DNA of 64,000 bases from Thuidium tamariscinum (Eukaryota > Streptophyta > Bryopsida > Hypnales > Thuidiaceae), in contig OX344750.2 of NCBI GenBank assembly GCA_947034885.2, positions 40,100,821 through 40,164,820 on the forward strand. The letters run 5' to 3'. The position numbers and the translations under genes are program-made. Shown piece by piece: positions 33,162 to 45,179 of the stretch. The notes under the pieces were generated by a model. That model had not been told where the DNA came from. It was given only the letters and a program-made list of their open reading frames with translations, and did no database searches. The first letter of the stretch is position 1. Each line of letters opens with the position of its first letter.

Positions 33162-36100
33162 ATGTTGACCAAGTTCGAGACGAAGAGTAATCGGGTGAAG
33201 GGCCTGAGCTTTCACCCGCGCCGGCCATGGATCCTGGCCAGCTTGCACAGCGGTATTATTCAGTTGTGGGACTACAGAATGGGCACACTCATCGACCGAT
33301 TCGACGAGCACGATGGACCTGTGCGGGGCGTCCATTTTCACAAATCGCAGCCTCTGTTTGTCTCTGGAGGTTAGGTTTCGAGTTTTTGTACTGCTTCGTT
33401 TGGAGTGCTCTGCTGCCTATCGGCATTTTGGAATGCTTCAGTTTTTGGTGTAATCACTGCATTTGTCACCGCATTTTCTTATTTGACCTCTGCGTTTTCA
33501 TAGATTTCGAAGATTTCTCATTCGGGGCTAGATCCCGGCGATGATTGCGAACTTCAGAAAATTTCTTGTCAGTAATCGCTGTGGTTTTGCGTTAGGGTTC
33601 GTATTTTATTTGCGATCGAGCTGATGATTTGTTGGAAACTAGAGTATTGAAGAATTGATCTTCAAAGCAGTGAGAGCTTGTATGTCTTGCTGGGACTCTT
33701 GTGTAAAGGGAGCAGCCTGCCAGGGATATTCTTTTGGGTCCTGAATGGGTCTGATAATTCTTGAATTGTAGTAACATGGTTTTCAACCTGCTTGGGATGT
33801 CTACAGGTGATGATTATAAAATCAAAGTGTGGAACTACAAGATGCGGCGCTGTTTGTTCACTTTGTTGGGTCACCTCGACTACATCCGGACGGTGCAATT
33901 TCACCACGAAAGTCCGTGGATTGTGAGTGCAAGTGATGATCAGACCATCCGTATCTGGAACTGGCAATCACGCACTTGCATTTCTGTACTTACAGGTCAC
34001 AACCACTACGTGATGTGCGCCTCGTTTCACATTAAAGAGGATTTAGTGGTGTCCGCATCATTGGATCAGACTGTGCGAGTGTGGGATATTGGAGCATTGA
34101 AGAAAAAGTCGGTGGCTCCAGCTGAAGATATGCTTCGCCTCACGCAGATGAACACCGATCTTTTTGGAGGAGGTGACTCTATAGTGAAGTATGTGCTGGA
34201 AGGCCACGACAGGGGTGTCAATTGGGCATCGTTCCATCCCACCTTGCCCCTTATTGTTTCTGGAGCAGATGATCGTCAAGTGAAGCTGTGGAGAATGAAC
34301 GGTACCTGCCTTGCCGAAAACATTTCCTGTCAATCCATCGACTGTTTTTCGATCTCGAATATCTTTGTCCCACAGTAAACACCTCTCATGTGGAAGAATT
34401 ATTTTCAGTATGTCGACACGGATTTAGACTCCCTCTAATATGAGTTCACTGCAAATTCTGTGCAGACACTAAGGCATGGGAGGTGGATACTCTGCGGGGT
34501 CACGTCAACAATGTCTCCTGCGCCATTTTCCATGCACGCCAAGACATTATCGTTTCGAACTCTGAGGACAAGAGCATTCGTGTGTGGGACATGTCTAAGC
34601 GCACAGGTGTGCAGACTTTCCGAAGAGAGCATGATCGGTTCTGGATTCTCTCTGCTCATCCGGAGATGAATCTTCTTGCAGCTGGTCATGACAGTGGAAT
34701 GATCGTCTTCAAGTTGGAGAGGGAGAGACCTGCTTATGCCGTTCAAGGAGGCACCCTGTACTATGTGAAGGAGCGCTATTTGCGCACTTACGATTTTGCT
34801 GCCGCAAAGGACAACCCTCTTATTTCTATTCGGCGGGCAGGTTCCATGGGATTGAACCAGGGACCTCGGACCCTCTCGTATAATCCAGCAGAAAATGCAG
34901 TCTTGCTCTGTACAGACGTAGATGGTGGTTCCTACGAACTCTACCTCATCCCCAAAGAGAGTTCTGGCAGGAGCGAGGCGGCTCAAGAGTCAAAGCGTGG
35001 GATAGGTTCATCTGCAGTTTTTGTAGCACGAAACCGATTTGCTGTACTTGACAAAAACCAAAACCAGGTAATTATCTTAATTCCAACAGCGACTTGCGGA
35101 ATATTTGAGTTAGTTTAATATTGCTTCTAGGAATTAAGAGATTGCTTTAGCGAGTGCAGCGCGGAAGGTGGACGTGTGGATTATTGCATCTACATAGATA
35201 TTTTGGTTACTGTCCTTCGTGAGATGACAGTTTCATCCAGAAAGTCAAGGTCTTGGGAATTCTTGAGCCGTCATGCAAGAATACGAGTTTCACTTCTTCC
35301 CCTAAAGACTAGACGACTACATAAGTCATCCCAGAAAAATGCTGAAGTTTTCGGACTGATTATGTCAGGTTCTTATCAAGAATTTGAGAAACGAAGTGAC
35401 CAAGAAAGTCACTCTGCCATCTCCAAGCACGGATGTCATCTTTTATGCAGGAACTGGAAACCTGCTTTGTAGGTCAGAGGACAAAGTTGTACTTTTCGAT
35501 CTGCAGCAACGGGCCACACTGGGAGAGGTCAGCACTCCCTTTGTGAAGTATATCGTGTGGTCAAGTGACATGGAGCATGTTGCACTTCTCAGTAAGCATG
35601 CCATAGTTGTGGCCACCAAGAAGCTTGTGCAGAAGTGCACAGTTCATGAGACTATTCGTGTGAAAAGTGGGGCGTGGGATGAGTCTGGTGTATTTATTTA
35701 TACCACACTAAATCACATCAAATACTGCTTGCCAAATGGAGACAGCGGGATAATCCGAACTCTAGATGTTCCTGTGTACATCACGAAAGTTAGCGGAAAT
35801 TCAATCTATTGCTTGGACCGGGATGGCAAGAACCGGGTCATCCAAATCGACGCTACTGAGTACACATTCAAGCTAGCGCTTATCCAGCGCAAGTTTGACC
35901 AGGTACGCTATTTGTGGTATATTTCTTTAACATCATGCTTACATGTAGGGCTCGTGACAAGTGCAGAAGAGACGTTATTCTAAACACATGGATTATTCTT
36001 GTTCTGTAAAGCTTAGGAAGAGCAGAGCACTCTGCTTATAGTGGATCTCGTTAAAATACAAATGTTTCTCTTCTTAAAGTATCTCCACTGGCTTGAAATG

Positions 36101-38807
36101 CATCCACTAGCTTATTGCCAACGTACAAACTGTGATCGAGAAATTGGTTCTTGCTGTGTAGGTCTTACAAATGATTCAAAGCTTGCAGCTCTGCGGGCAG
36201 TCCATTATTGCATATTTGCAGCAGAAAGGTTTCCCGGAGGTTGCTTTGCACTTTGTCAAGGATGAGCAGACTCGCTTTAACTTGGCTATCGAGTGTGGAA
36301 ACACTGAAGTAGCAGTTGCGTCAGCTAAAGAGATTGACCAAAAGGACTGCTGGCACCGCCTTGGCGTGGAGGCTCTACGCCAGGTAAATATCACAGTCGC
36401 TATGTGTGCTGTTGCTTGTACTTGCCAACCGTCAGTGCAGAGCTCTAGAAGCTCACCGGCTTCGCATTTTTTTCCGAAATATAATAGGTATTCACTGTAA
36501 TATTATCTCTACTGTTTCTCAGTGGACAGCAGAGAGCGAGAGACAGCAGTATCTACACCGTTTTTATTTCCCCTCTATGTGATGTAAAGTGAACCTGTTT
36601 ACTAGGATCAAATGGAAGTAAAATGAATCTTGAAATTTGATGACCCTGTCAAATGGCAAAATCAGTGGTGGACGACTTTAAGCCTGACCAAGAGATGTTG
36701 GACTAATTTGACTTCAACTTAATTTTAGGGAAATCATGAGATTGTGGAGTACGCATACCAGAAGACAAAGAACTTTGAGAGACTTTCCTTCTTGTATCTT
36801 ATTACGGGCAACGTGGAGAAGCTTGGGAAGATGCTGAAGATAGCAGAGATGCGCAACGATATCATGGGTCGGTTCCACAATGCACTCTACCTTGGGGATG
36901 TCCAAGAAAGAGTGAGGATTTTGGAGGAATCCAATCACTTGCCTTTGGCGTATGCCACAGCTAAGGTCCATGGATTGACCGAGGTAGCTGAAGAGTTAGA
37001 ACAGCAGCTTGGTGACAATGTTCCTTCTCTTCCTGAAGAAGACAAATCAGTTTTGTTAATGCCCCCAAGACCCATTCTTCAGGAGAATAACTGGCCATTG
37101 TTGTTGGTCAGCAAGGGCTTCTTTGTGGGTGCTTTTGCAGAGAATGCTGGTCCAGCTGATATGGAGGAGGATGGAGCTGCAGGAGCTTGGGGAGCAGAAA
37201 TAGATATTGTTGAGCCAGAGGAGGGTCTCAATGAAGATGGGGTGATTGTTGTCGATGAAGAGGACAGAGGTGCGATATTTACACTTGCTCTTTGTCGTGT
37301 GAGTTTATTGGAACTTAAAAAAATATGAAGAATTCCTTGTATTTTAGATCTGCTTCACACCACGCTTATACTTCTTCTCCGTGCTTGTTGACCAGATGAG
37401 GAGGAGGGAGGATGGGAAATGGAGGATTTGGAAATACCAGCTGACGCGCATGTGCCAGAGGTTGCACCTGAGGCTGCCTACTTCGTCACTCCTACTATGG
37501 GAATTCCGAAAAGCCAAAGCTGGATTCAAAATTCGTCTCTTGCTGGAGAACACGCAGCTGCAGGTTCTTTTGATTCAGCAATGAGATTGCTAGATCGCCA
37601 ACTGGGGATTAAAAACTTCGCACCTTTGAGAAATGTTTTCTTGGACCTCCATCTTGCTAGTCAGTCGCTTCTGCCTACTCTAGTATCTGTACCAGTTCTG
37701 CCTCAGTTTCTGGAGCGAGGATGGACTGACGGTTCTCCTGTAAACGCAAAAGGATCACCTGCTATCCTGACCAAGCTTTCTTCTCTTGAAGAGAAGCTCA
37801 AGGTTGCATACACAACTACCACAGGGGGCAAGTTCACAGATGCCCTTCGGTACGGATTCAGACTCTCAGAATTTCCAGTTAGGTTTTGGAGTCCTATTTT
37901 TGCAGATACTCATATGCGTTTTGTAATAGAATCGTCACAGAAGAGTTATCACATGATCATCAATTTGTCCTTCTACTGACAGGGCTTGTAATAATGATGT
38001 GAATATTCAGGTTGTTCCTTGATATTTTGCACACAATTCCAGTTGTGGTAGTGGACTCGCGCAAGGAAGTGGACGAGGTGAAAGAGCTTCTTGGAATAGC
38101 CAAGGAGTATGCTTTGGCGCTTCGAATTGAACTGAAGAGGAAAGAACCAGCATTGAAAGATGATTTACAGCGGCAATCTGAGCTCTCTGCTTACTTCACT
38201 CATTGCCAACTGCAACCCACTCATTTGAAATTGAGTCTGCAGTCAGCTATGTCGATATGTTTCAAGGCCAAGAACTACAACACTGCTGCGTCAATTGCAC
38301 GAAGACTACTGGAGCTAAACTTGTCTCCAGGCGTGGCTAGGCAGGCGCGCCAGGTCAGACCCCGTAGCATTGTTCAAATGGAGACTTTTATCATCACATT
38401 GGTTGGGGTGAAAAATTCTTGGGATATCCACATCTCAAGGAAATCTTGTTAGCTTTTCATTGCTACGTACTTGGATCACCACTTCTGCGAAGAGTACTTC
38501 CACACTTGAGTACTTGCTCCATTGATGTGTTATTTTATCTATGACCTTTTCTCTTGTGCAGGTCTTGCAAGTGTGTGAGAAGAATCCAAGGGATGAGTTG
38601 AAGCTGAATTACGATCCCCGAAATCCTTTTGTCGTCTGTGGGGCTACTTACACTCCAATTTACCGTGGCAGCAGGGATATTTCATGTCCATACTGCAAAG
38701 CACGTTTCGTTCCAGAAACTGCAAACAAGCTGTGCCCGGTTTGTGATCTTGCTGTGGTTGGGGCCGATGCCTCAGGCCTGCTTTGCTCTACATCGCAGAT
38801 GCGGTAA
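33162..38807 (+). CDS. Coatomer subunit alpha (alpha-COP), complete, 9 exons
   Basis: Exons: 33162-33369, 33807-34301, 34466-35067, 35369-35902, 36162-36383, 36729-37269, 37396-37849, 38011-38353 and 38562-38807, all GT-AG, giving 1214 aa, the normal family length. Alpha-COP is the B-subcomplex subunit of the COPI coat, which buds vesicles from Golgi membranes and binds dilysine (KKxx) cargo tails. Residues 1-300 form the first WD40 propeller: start [19 protein letters not shown], repeats ending in IQLWDYR, IKVWNYK, IRIWNWQ, VRVWDIG, VKLWRMN and IRVWDMS. A second propeller-like region and alpha-solenoid follow, from [13 protein letters not shown] to [14 protein letters not shown]. An acidic linker ([18 protein letters not shown]) precedes the C-terminal domain, which ends with the cysteine cluster [10 protein letters not shown] and [10 protein letters not shown]. 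No defect is seen. Introns are short and free of recognisable transposons. Confidence 0.97.
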
Positions 38808-39514
38808 CTTCGGAGTCGTGAGAAAGAATAGAGGGGGTAGAAGTAGGTTCACACCTCTGTTGAGTCCGTAGGTGTGCTGTGAGAACAGTTTTGAAGAGAG
38901 CTGCAAGGACGCTTAGGTCTTCGTTGCATTCTAACAAATTAAATTCCAGTATAGTCCACTTTGATTCTTTGTACCTTATGTACAAACAGTATAAATTCTT
39001 CTATTTTCAACGTCTTTTGGGCCAATGAATTTTGATCACGTTTCTAAGGGGATTGCTTCAAGAGGCTCGCCGTTGCCGTGAAATAGTTTTTGTCTGATTT
39101 TCTCTTCTGCAAATGATTTTCGTGTTACGTTCTCAACCCCAGTCAGAAGCTAACGTTAACGCTTGTGCCTTTGGTGCCTTCCTCAGAGACCTACTTAATA
39201 ACTTGGCCTTGCTAAGTAGTGTAAAATGGTTGCGGAGGTTACGTTGGCTCCACAGACAGACACATCTCCTGGTGGACTTGTCAGATGTGTCCTTTAGTGC
39301 CCAGTACTCGTCTTTCTAGCCTCCCTCTGAGCCCTAACTTCAAATTTTCTCTTTCTGCAAGTAGCGTTTTCTTTCTTTTCAATTTGTGACCGTATCTAAC
39401 ATGTGAAGTCAAGAACTCCTACTGCTCTGTCTTCACCCATGTTGCCAGCGTTGGAAAATCATATTCTGAAGCAGTGGAAGAGATGGGTGCCTGACTTGGA
39501 GTTGTGAGAAAAAA
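38808..39514. other. alpha-COP 3' UTR and upstream region of the histidine-rich gene
   Basis: This compact spacer between two plus-strand genes must hold the 3' end of one and the promoter of the other. A run of open frames is present but none is supported. No repeat is recognised. Confidence 0.5.
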
Positions 39515-40111
39515 ATGAGGTTTCTGGGATTGTGTGCTGTGGTCACCTTGCTCTGCCTCATCGACGTTGCAGGCACAACATTCCGAGAGGAGCCTGAAGA
39601 CGAGGAACTGGACATCCGGGACGAAGCTGAGTATCATCGCCACTACCCTCACCCTCACCCCGGCCACCATCACCAGGTCAGGGTCTCTCCACTTTGAGTT
39701 TTTCAACTCCACCGGCAATCATCCTTCTTTTCCCATTTTCAACCAGTTCTTTTCTGTCACACAGTTGCTTCGGTTATTGCCTCTACTCTGAAATTTTCAC
39801 CAGTAGTTTATTGGTATTCCAAAACACTATTGTTTTGTTTTTTTTCCATTTTCATCGGTTTTCTATACACTAGCTGTCGATTTTCCCCTCTCTGCCTGCA
39901 CCAGGTTCAACAATACCATCCCAACCATCCCATCGGGCACCACCACCACCATCACCATCCACAAGTTCCCTACGGCCACCACCACGTGCATTCTCCGCAG
40001 CGACTGCGCCCTCACCACCATCCCCAGCGCCAACTGCCGCGCCATGGGCAACTGCAGGACGATGCCCTTTCGGAGATCTTCGAGGTGGATGCAGAGGATG
40101 ACTTCCCATGA
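39515..40111 (+). CDS. Small secreted histidine-rich acidic protein, 2 exons
   Basis: Exon 1 (39515-39676) and exon 2 (39905-40111) join in phase 0 (CACCAG|GT...CACCAG|GTT) to 122 aa. Residues 1-20 (MRFLGLCAVVTLLCLIDVAG) form a signal peptide, with likely cleavage after VAG. Next comes an acidic stretch (FREEPEDEELDIRDEAE), then about 55 residues rich in His, Pro and Gln, including PHPHPGHHH, a run of seven His after PIG, YGHHHVH and RPHHHP. The acidic C-terminus ends EIFEVDAEDDFP. I count 24 His, no Cys after the signal peptide, and no transmembrane or GPI tail. I do not recognise a family. Likely behaviours are metal (Zn, Cu, Ni) binding or pH-dependent binding in the cell wall or vacuole, but that is inference from composition. 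Both halves keep frame over the intron, which supports a real gene. A repeat array starts 85 bases after the stop. Confidence 0.8.
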
Positions 40112-40189
40112 CCGCATTCGTATGATGAAGTTCTCTTGATTCAAAATAATTATGCTGAAGGTGATTTATCATTGTTGGCCCTGGACTAC

Positions 40190-40740
40190 TCCTCACAACT
40201 ACACATGTTGGGAGATTTTCTATATCTTTTTTTTGATAATTTATTTGAACTTGAAATCTGGAACACATATTTTAAACATAGAAATGACTTCACAAAAAAA
40301 ATTCATGGTAAGAACCAATTTTTCAGCCCTTGGGAGGGTGTCAAAGTTGGCAATTGTGAAAATTTCTCAAAACTACACCTGTTGGGAGATTTCAAATATC
40401 TTCCTAAAAAAAATTGTTCTTACCTTGAAATTTTTTATACATATTTAAATTGTAGAGATTGTTTCATGACAAAAATTTCATGGCAAAATAAAAAGAACTC
40501 AATCCTTAGGAAGGTGTCAAAGTTGAAAGTAGTGAAATGTTTCTCATCACTACCTATGTTGGTAGATTTTGAATAACTTTTTTTTGGTGAATTTTTTGGC
40601 CTTGAAATTTGGCATACATATAATTAACTTAAAGATAATTTTGTAGTAAAATTTTTGTGATAAAATACCAATTTCTGAGCTCTTGAGAGGCTTTCAAAGT
40701 TGACAATACTGAAATTTTTCTCACTACGAATTCAAAAACG
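40190..40740. repeat. ~177 bp tandem repeat array related to the 4434-5422 hairpin element
   Basis: The landmark tcaaagttg recurs at 40341, 40517 and 40694, a period of 176-177 bp. Units match the forward units of 4434-5422 (ttcagcccttgggagggtgt, actacacatgttggg). Only one orientation is present and no CAGTCAGG ends are found, so this is a half-element or an independent array. Open frames of 98-146 aa across it are repeat artefacts. Confidence 0.78.
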
Positions 40741-40744
40741 ACAT

Positions 40745-41332
40745 TTTGATTGGTATCCCATTGTACATTTTGAACCATTGCCTTCTTCAAGGGGCAATTC
40801 TTAAAGGACCTAGGACTAGCCTAACTACAATGGGTTTAATAGACTTTGACAAGCCAAAACTTCCAAGGCTTGCAAGTTCAACAAATATATGGTAGAAGTA
40901 TCTATAACCAATCAAATAAGCACATTTGGATATAATCCAAGGTAGTGCAAGGCAAAATAAATATTTTGCAAGATGCATTGATAGAAATAATAGGGATTGC
41001 AAAAAAATTGGTAATTTTATCTCTTGAATTGAAATTACTATAAGTTTTGAAAGGTAAGAGTTGGGCTTAACCTATATCCAACATCTAGAGTCATCCAATT
41101 TCAATCATTTAAGAATACTTTTCCCTTAATTACTTCTTATATTTATGCTCACTTATGTGTCATTAACTTATTGGTCTAAACCTTTAAAAAGTACAAAGAC
41201 ACATATTCCAAGGAGAGAATAAAAATCCATTCCAATCTTCTTTGGAATAGGATTACCTATAATTTGTTGTTAATGGAGGGGATGTCAATAATAGATACCT
41301 CTATAATAATGCCAAACTAAATCAAGATTGTT
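40745..41332. other. AT-rich intergenic DNA, nothing recognised
   Basis: Only short, unsupported open frames are present. Confidence 0.5.
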
Positions 41333-42248
41333 GCAAGAAACACCATACAAAAAGCATAGCATTTTCAATAGTATTTTTTTTTTCCGGGAGTAATTGAAAA
41401 TTAGAAAAATAAGTTTAAAAAAAAGAAAAAAATATGTTTCATGTATACACCTTTAAGAAGAAGGTACACTAGAAAGGAAAAGCATAGGAAAAATCTCTAA
41501 GTAGGAAAACCAAAAAAGTACAAAATCTCATGAAAATTGGTACTTCCACATTTTAATTGTAAAAAATAGGAAAATCAATTTTTTTTAAAAATAAAAATTG
41601 GCCATTTGAAGAAAGTTGATGTTGATGAGATTTGACCAAAAGAACAATCTTAGATTTTTAGAACCGCCATCAATGTTTAAAAATTGTGTGCAATGAAAAA
41701 AAATTTGTACTCATGTAGAGAACATAAAATAACATAATGTACTCATGTGAAATTTATAGGTTTTACACCTATGAAAATAAACCATGAAAATTTCATCTAA
41801 AATTCATTAAATTTAGGCACTTCAAACGTAGTGAAAACCATAAACTGCACCCTATGATATATAGCTCAACAAAAATGATTTAAAAATATAAAACGATTTT
41901 TTTAACTTCCAAAAAATAAAAGATCTAATAACCATAAAGTTAGACATCTTCAATAAAAGTTTCATGTTCATTAGACTTCATCTTCAAAAGTTATAGTAGA
42001 AAACAAAAAAGTGACTCACGATGTAACAGAAAATAGGATGGTCAATTTCATTGAAATGGCGGTATTCCAATAAAATGGCATGACATTCCATTAAAATGGT
42101 ACATTTTCTTCCTCTACCTCTAGACCTCTATGTCAAAATGGCAATTGAAATTTGTCAAAGTGGCACACAAAATTATTTCAAAATGGCACTCAGAATACCG
42201 TCATTTTAACAAAATTGACCATTAGGACTAGTGTTTCTTGCAATGACC
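41333..42248. mobile_element. GGGTGATTGC family copy interrupted by MITE family 1
   Basis: Left end ttgcaagaaacacc at about 41333 and right end gtgtttcttgcaatgaccc at about 42230-42248. The interior shares words with 28480-28620 (gtatacacct, ctctaagtaggaaaac). Near its right end it carries the MITE at 42038-42222. Removing that MITE restores aaaataggactagtg, as in the complete copy (aaaataggacaagtg near 29067). Confidence 0.78.
42038..42222. mobile_element. MITE family 1, copy c (TSD TAGG)
   Basis: Ends ATGGTCAATTTC and GAAATTGACCAT-like (aaaattgaccat), flanked by TAGG at 42034-42037 and 42223-42226. The paralogous element at 27685-29095 contains the empty site. The body consists of aaaatggca and tgtcaaaatggc units. 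Confidence 0.93.
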
Positions 42249-42769
42249 CATCAAGAATACAACATGGTGTCAGGCGATGGTCGTTGGATGGGAGCTTGAG
42301 TTGGAAAGAACCTTCAAAGACACAGTTCAATTCTAAACATTGAAAATGATTTTAAGATCATTCTTTTGGTGAAATCTCTTCACCATGAAGTCTTTTCAAA
42401 TGACCAATTTTTAACATAAATTTTTTTTCCCTATTTTTACAAATTTAAATGTGAAACTATAGTAAAAGTTACAAATTTCAAGAAAATCTACACTTTTCTA
42501 GGTCCCATAGTTAGAGAATTTTCCTACACTTTTTCTTCGTGAATAGGGTACCTTCTTCTTAAAGGTATATATATGAAATATATTTTTCATTTAAAAAAAA
42601 CTATTTTACTAATTATACAATACTCCCAAAGAAAAAAAATGAGTTGTGCATGAACTCACGATCGAGTTTGTTTAGTTGTATGTCATTGTTTCTTGTGCGT
42701 CTCCCGGCCGGCCCTGCTTGCTTACTTGATCGATTTTCATGTTCATTTCGACACGTACTGAAATCGACA

Positions 42770-42996
42770 ATGGTCAATTTCGTTAAAATGGCAGTACTCC
42801 AATAAAATGGCATGACATTCCATTATAATGGCACAACATTCCATTAAAATGGCACATTTTCTTCCTCTACCACTAAGCCTCTATGTCAAAATGGTACACA
42901 AAATATGTCAAAATGGCACTTGAAATTTGTCAAAGTGACACACGGAATATGTCAAAATGGCACTCGGAATACCACCATTTGAACAAAATTGACCAT
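42770..42996. mobile_element. MITE family 1, copy d
   Basis: Ends atggtcaatttcgttaaaat and aaaattgaccat. The flanks (GACA and GAGT) no longer match, so the target duplication has decayed or this copy was rearranged. It is 227 bp, and closely matches copies a and e in the body. Confidence 0.85.
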
Positions 42997-43369
42997 GAGT
43001 CCATGACAGTACTTAATTTCAGAGCTTCGCTTTTGTTCCTTTATAAATTAAATGAGCGAGCACCATTCCATCTTGCATTCCTCACCTTGACTCTGGAGGC
43101 ATACTTGCTTCAGTCTTCTGGAAATCATTCTAAGGGCTGAATTCATAGGGGTGAGTTCTGGCTGCACTGACGTACTGCTGCTGCATCCATGTGCTGTCTA
43201 CATGTCTCCGTGTTCGACCTTGGCTAACCGGCCTCAGTTGATGGATTTCATCAATTTTTGTCAGTGTTGATTTCTTGCATTCGCCGCCTCCGCTTCAATT
43301 TGTTTGTAGCTTATGTATCAATTGATCAGCCGCTTGTTGGCTGGAACACGACGTTGAGAGCTTCGCTTA

Positions 43370-44080
43370 AAGGAGAAACACCCATTTCCATCCCTGTACC
43401 TATTCCTGGTCACTAGAATGTCACTAAATCTGTCCATAAGCATTCATTAAAGTGTTCGACAAATTTTTAAATCTAATTTTCTGACGCAGTTGTAAGACAC
43501 ATGTATAGCTTTCATTCACAGTTGATTTCAGCAGGTGTTCAGTTAAAGGTGCTCCTAAGGGAGGAGGCTCGAAAATCGCTTAGGCTCCAAAACCACTCAC
43601 CTTCTGAAATGTACATTTCAGGAACATGATGCTTTTTAATCTTTATAGTAATGTACATAGAGTGAACATTTGAGGGGGTGGGTGGTTTTGGAGCCCTATG
43701 CCATATTGACTTCAGAAATTCATAACTAACACTACAGAGCTCCAAAAAATATGAAACGACTTGGGTTAGATGCCTATTCAAGCTGTCTTTCAAGAAAAAT
43801 TCACTGGAAAATACTTCAAGGTGTTTGACCTGCCCAAAATTCTGTTCCAGCCCTTAGATGGTTGGTTTATGGACCTCCTCCCTTATAGGATGGTCCCAGT
43901 GATCTAGGGAGCCAACACTTTGGAAATTTATAGAAATTACATACTGATTCCGAAAAATTTAAATCTTTTTTTGAATATTCATGATTTTCACTCGCTAATA
44001 CTAGAAAAATATCAATTTTAGAAAAACATGCTCCAACTATGCTGAATTCCTTAAATGGACGGTTTTGGGTGTTTTGCCCT
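43370..44080. mobile_element. AGGGAGAAACACCC family, short form with nested MITE
   Basis: Left end aaggagaaacaccc and right end gggtgttttgccct with TA flanks. Without the nested 43558-43883 MITE and its TA the element is about 383 bp, half of the fold-back form at 5755-6443. The interior shares catagaaattacatac-type words with it. Confidence 0.75.
43558..43883. mobile_element. TA-targeting MITE (AGGGAGGAGG ends), uninterrupted copy
   Basis: 326 bp, ends AGGGAGGAGGCTC and GACCTCCTCCCT, flanked by TA (43556-43557, 43884-43885). It is the reference copy for the split element at 4336-5652. It carries the empty site for the CAGTCAGG hairpin element and itself sits in a member of another family. 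Confidence 0.92.
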
Positions 44081-44089
44081 TATGCATTT

Positions 44090-44285
44090 AACGGATATTT
44101 TTGTACGTTAAAATGGCGGTATTCCACAAACTAGCTTGGCACTTTCAGGTTCAGACCGCACGGTCTGAAGTCTACACCTATCCTACACTTTAGACCGTGT
44201 CGTTTGAAATCTTTACCCGTCCTAGAGAATATGAATGAATGCAAAAATGGCGTGTGAATATCGCCATTCTAATAAAATATCCGTT
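44090..44285. mobile_element. MITE family 2, copy b (TSD ATTT)
   Basis: Ends aacggatattt and aaaatatccgtt with ATTT on both sides (44086-44089, 44286-44289). It is 196 bp, slightly longer than other copies because of a short insertion near the left end. Confidence 0.9.
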
Positions 44286-44289
44286 ATTT

Positions 44290-44803
44290 CGGCTGGAGAC
44301 TTCAAGAGTAAGTAAATAATGCCAGTGTTGTCTGTACAGTACATAAAGCGACCGTGAAAGGGAACAGCTACAGTAGATCATAATGCGTTGCTGATGGTAG
44401 CTAAATTTTGGGTGTAGGCTTGACATACATGGAAAACAAGGCTTCAACCACAATGGCATCACTGGCCAAGCGCTGCTAGGACCAGTGGGTCAAAGACTCG
44501 AGCCTCACAGCTCTGATTTTGCGCCTCGATCGAGAGGAGAAAGATCCCTGGGCATTTAATTTTACAAGGTCATGACGAGAACGGCAGCCGCCCACATAAT
44601 GTGGGGGCCCTTGTCCTATGCTGTGGTATGAGTGCAAACCAAATGAGCCTGTATTGATTATATCATTCCTGCATCCTGAGATTCGGTAGAAGCTTTGTTT
44701 TGAAACGGCTGAATTAATTAATCAAACAATCAATCTTACGTACACATAATGTCCAGGCTAGGCTGCATGCATGTGCTTCACTTGAGCATCTCCAAACTTG
44801 TCC
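44290..44803. other. Spacer between MITEs, nothing recognised
   Basis: Moderate GC content, no supported open frame and no repeat end. Confidence 0.45.
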
Positions 44804-44807
44804 AGTA

Positions 44808-45076
44808 ATGGTCAATTTCGTTAAAATGGTGACAGTCCATTAAAATGGCATGATATTCCGTTAAAATGGCACAACATTCCATTAAAATGGCACATTTTTT
44901 TCTTCTACCACTAAGCCTCTATGTCAAAATGGTACACAAAATATGTCAAAATGACACTTGAAATTTGTCAAAGTGGCACATGGAATATGTCAAAATGGCA
45001 TTAGAATATGTCATAATGGCACTGGAATTTGGCAAAATGGCACTCGAAATACCGCCATTTTAACGAAATTGACCAT
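44808..45076. mobile_element. MITE family 1, copy e (TSD AGTA)
   Basis: Ends ATGGTCAATTTCGTTAAAAT and its complement finishing GAAATTGACCAT, flanked by AGTA (44804-44807, 45077-45080). At 269 bp it carries extra tgtcaaaatggcac-type units relative to copies c and d, so unit number varies among copies. Confidence 0.93.
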
Positions 45077-45179
45077 AGTAAGAAAATTTCTTCAGGAGTG
45101 TTCATCAGCTTGTCAATAATATTTCCTTGCAGTGATGGAGTGAAGCTGCTCCAAGCTGACTCCTACGTACCTTGATGAT

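Noticed and set aside
40136-40576. A 146-codon open frame after the histidine-rich gene
   Set aside because: It is a translation of the ~177 bp tandem units. Equivalent frames occur in the hairpin element at 4.4-5.4 kb.
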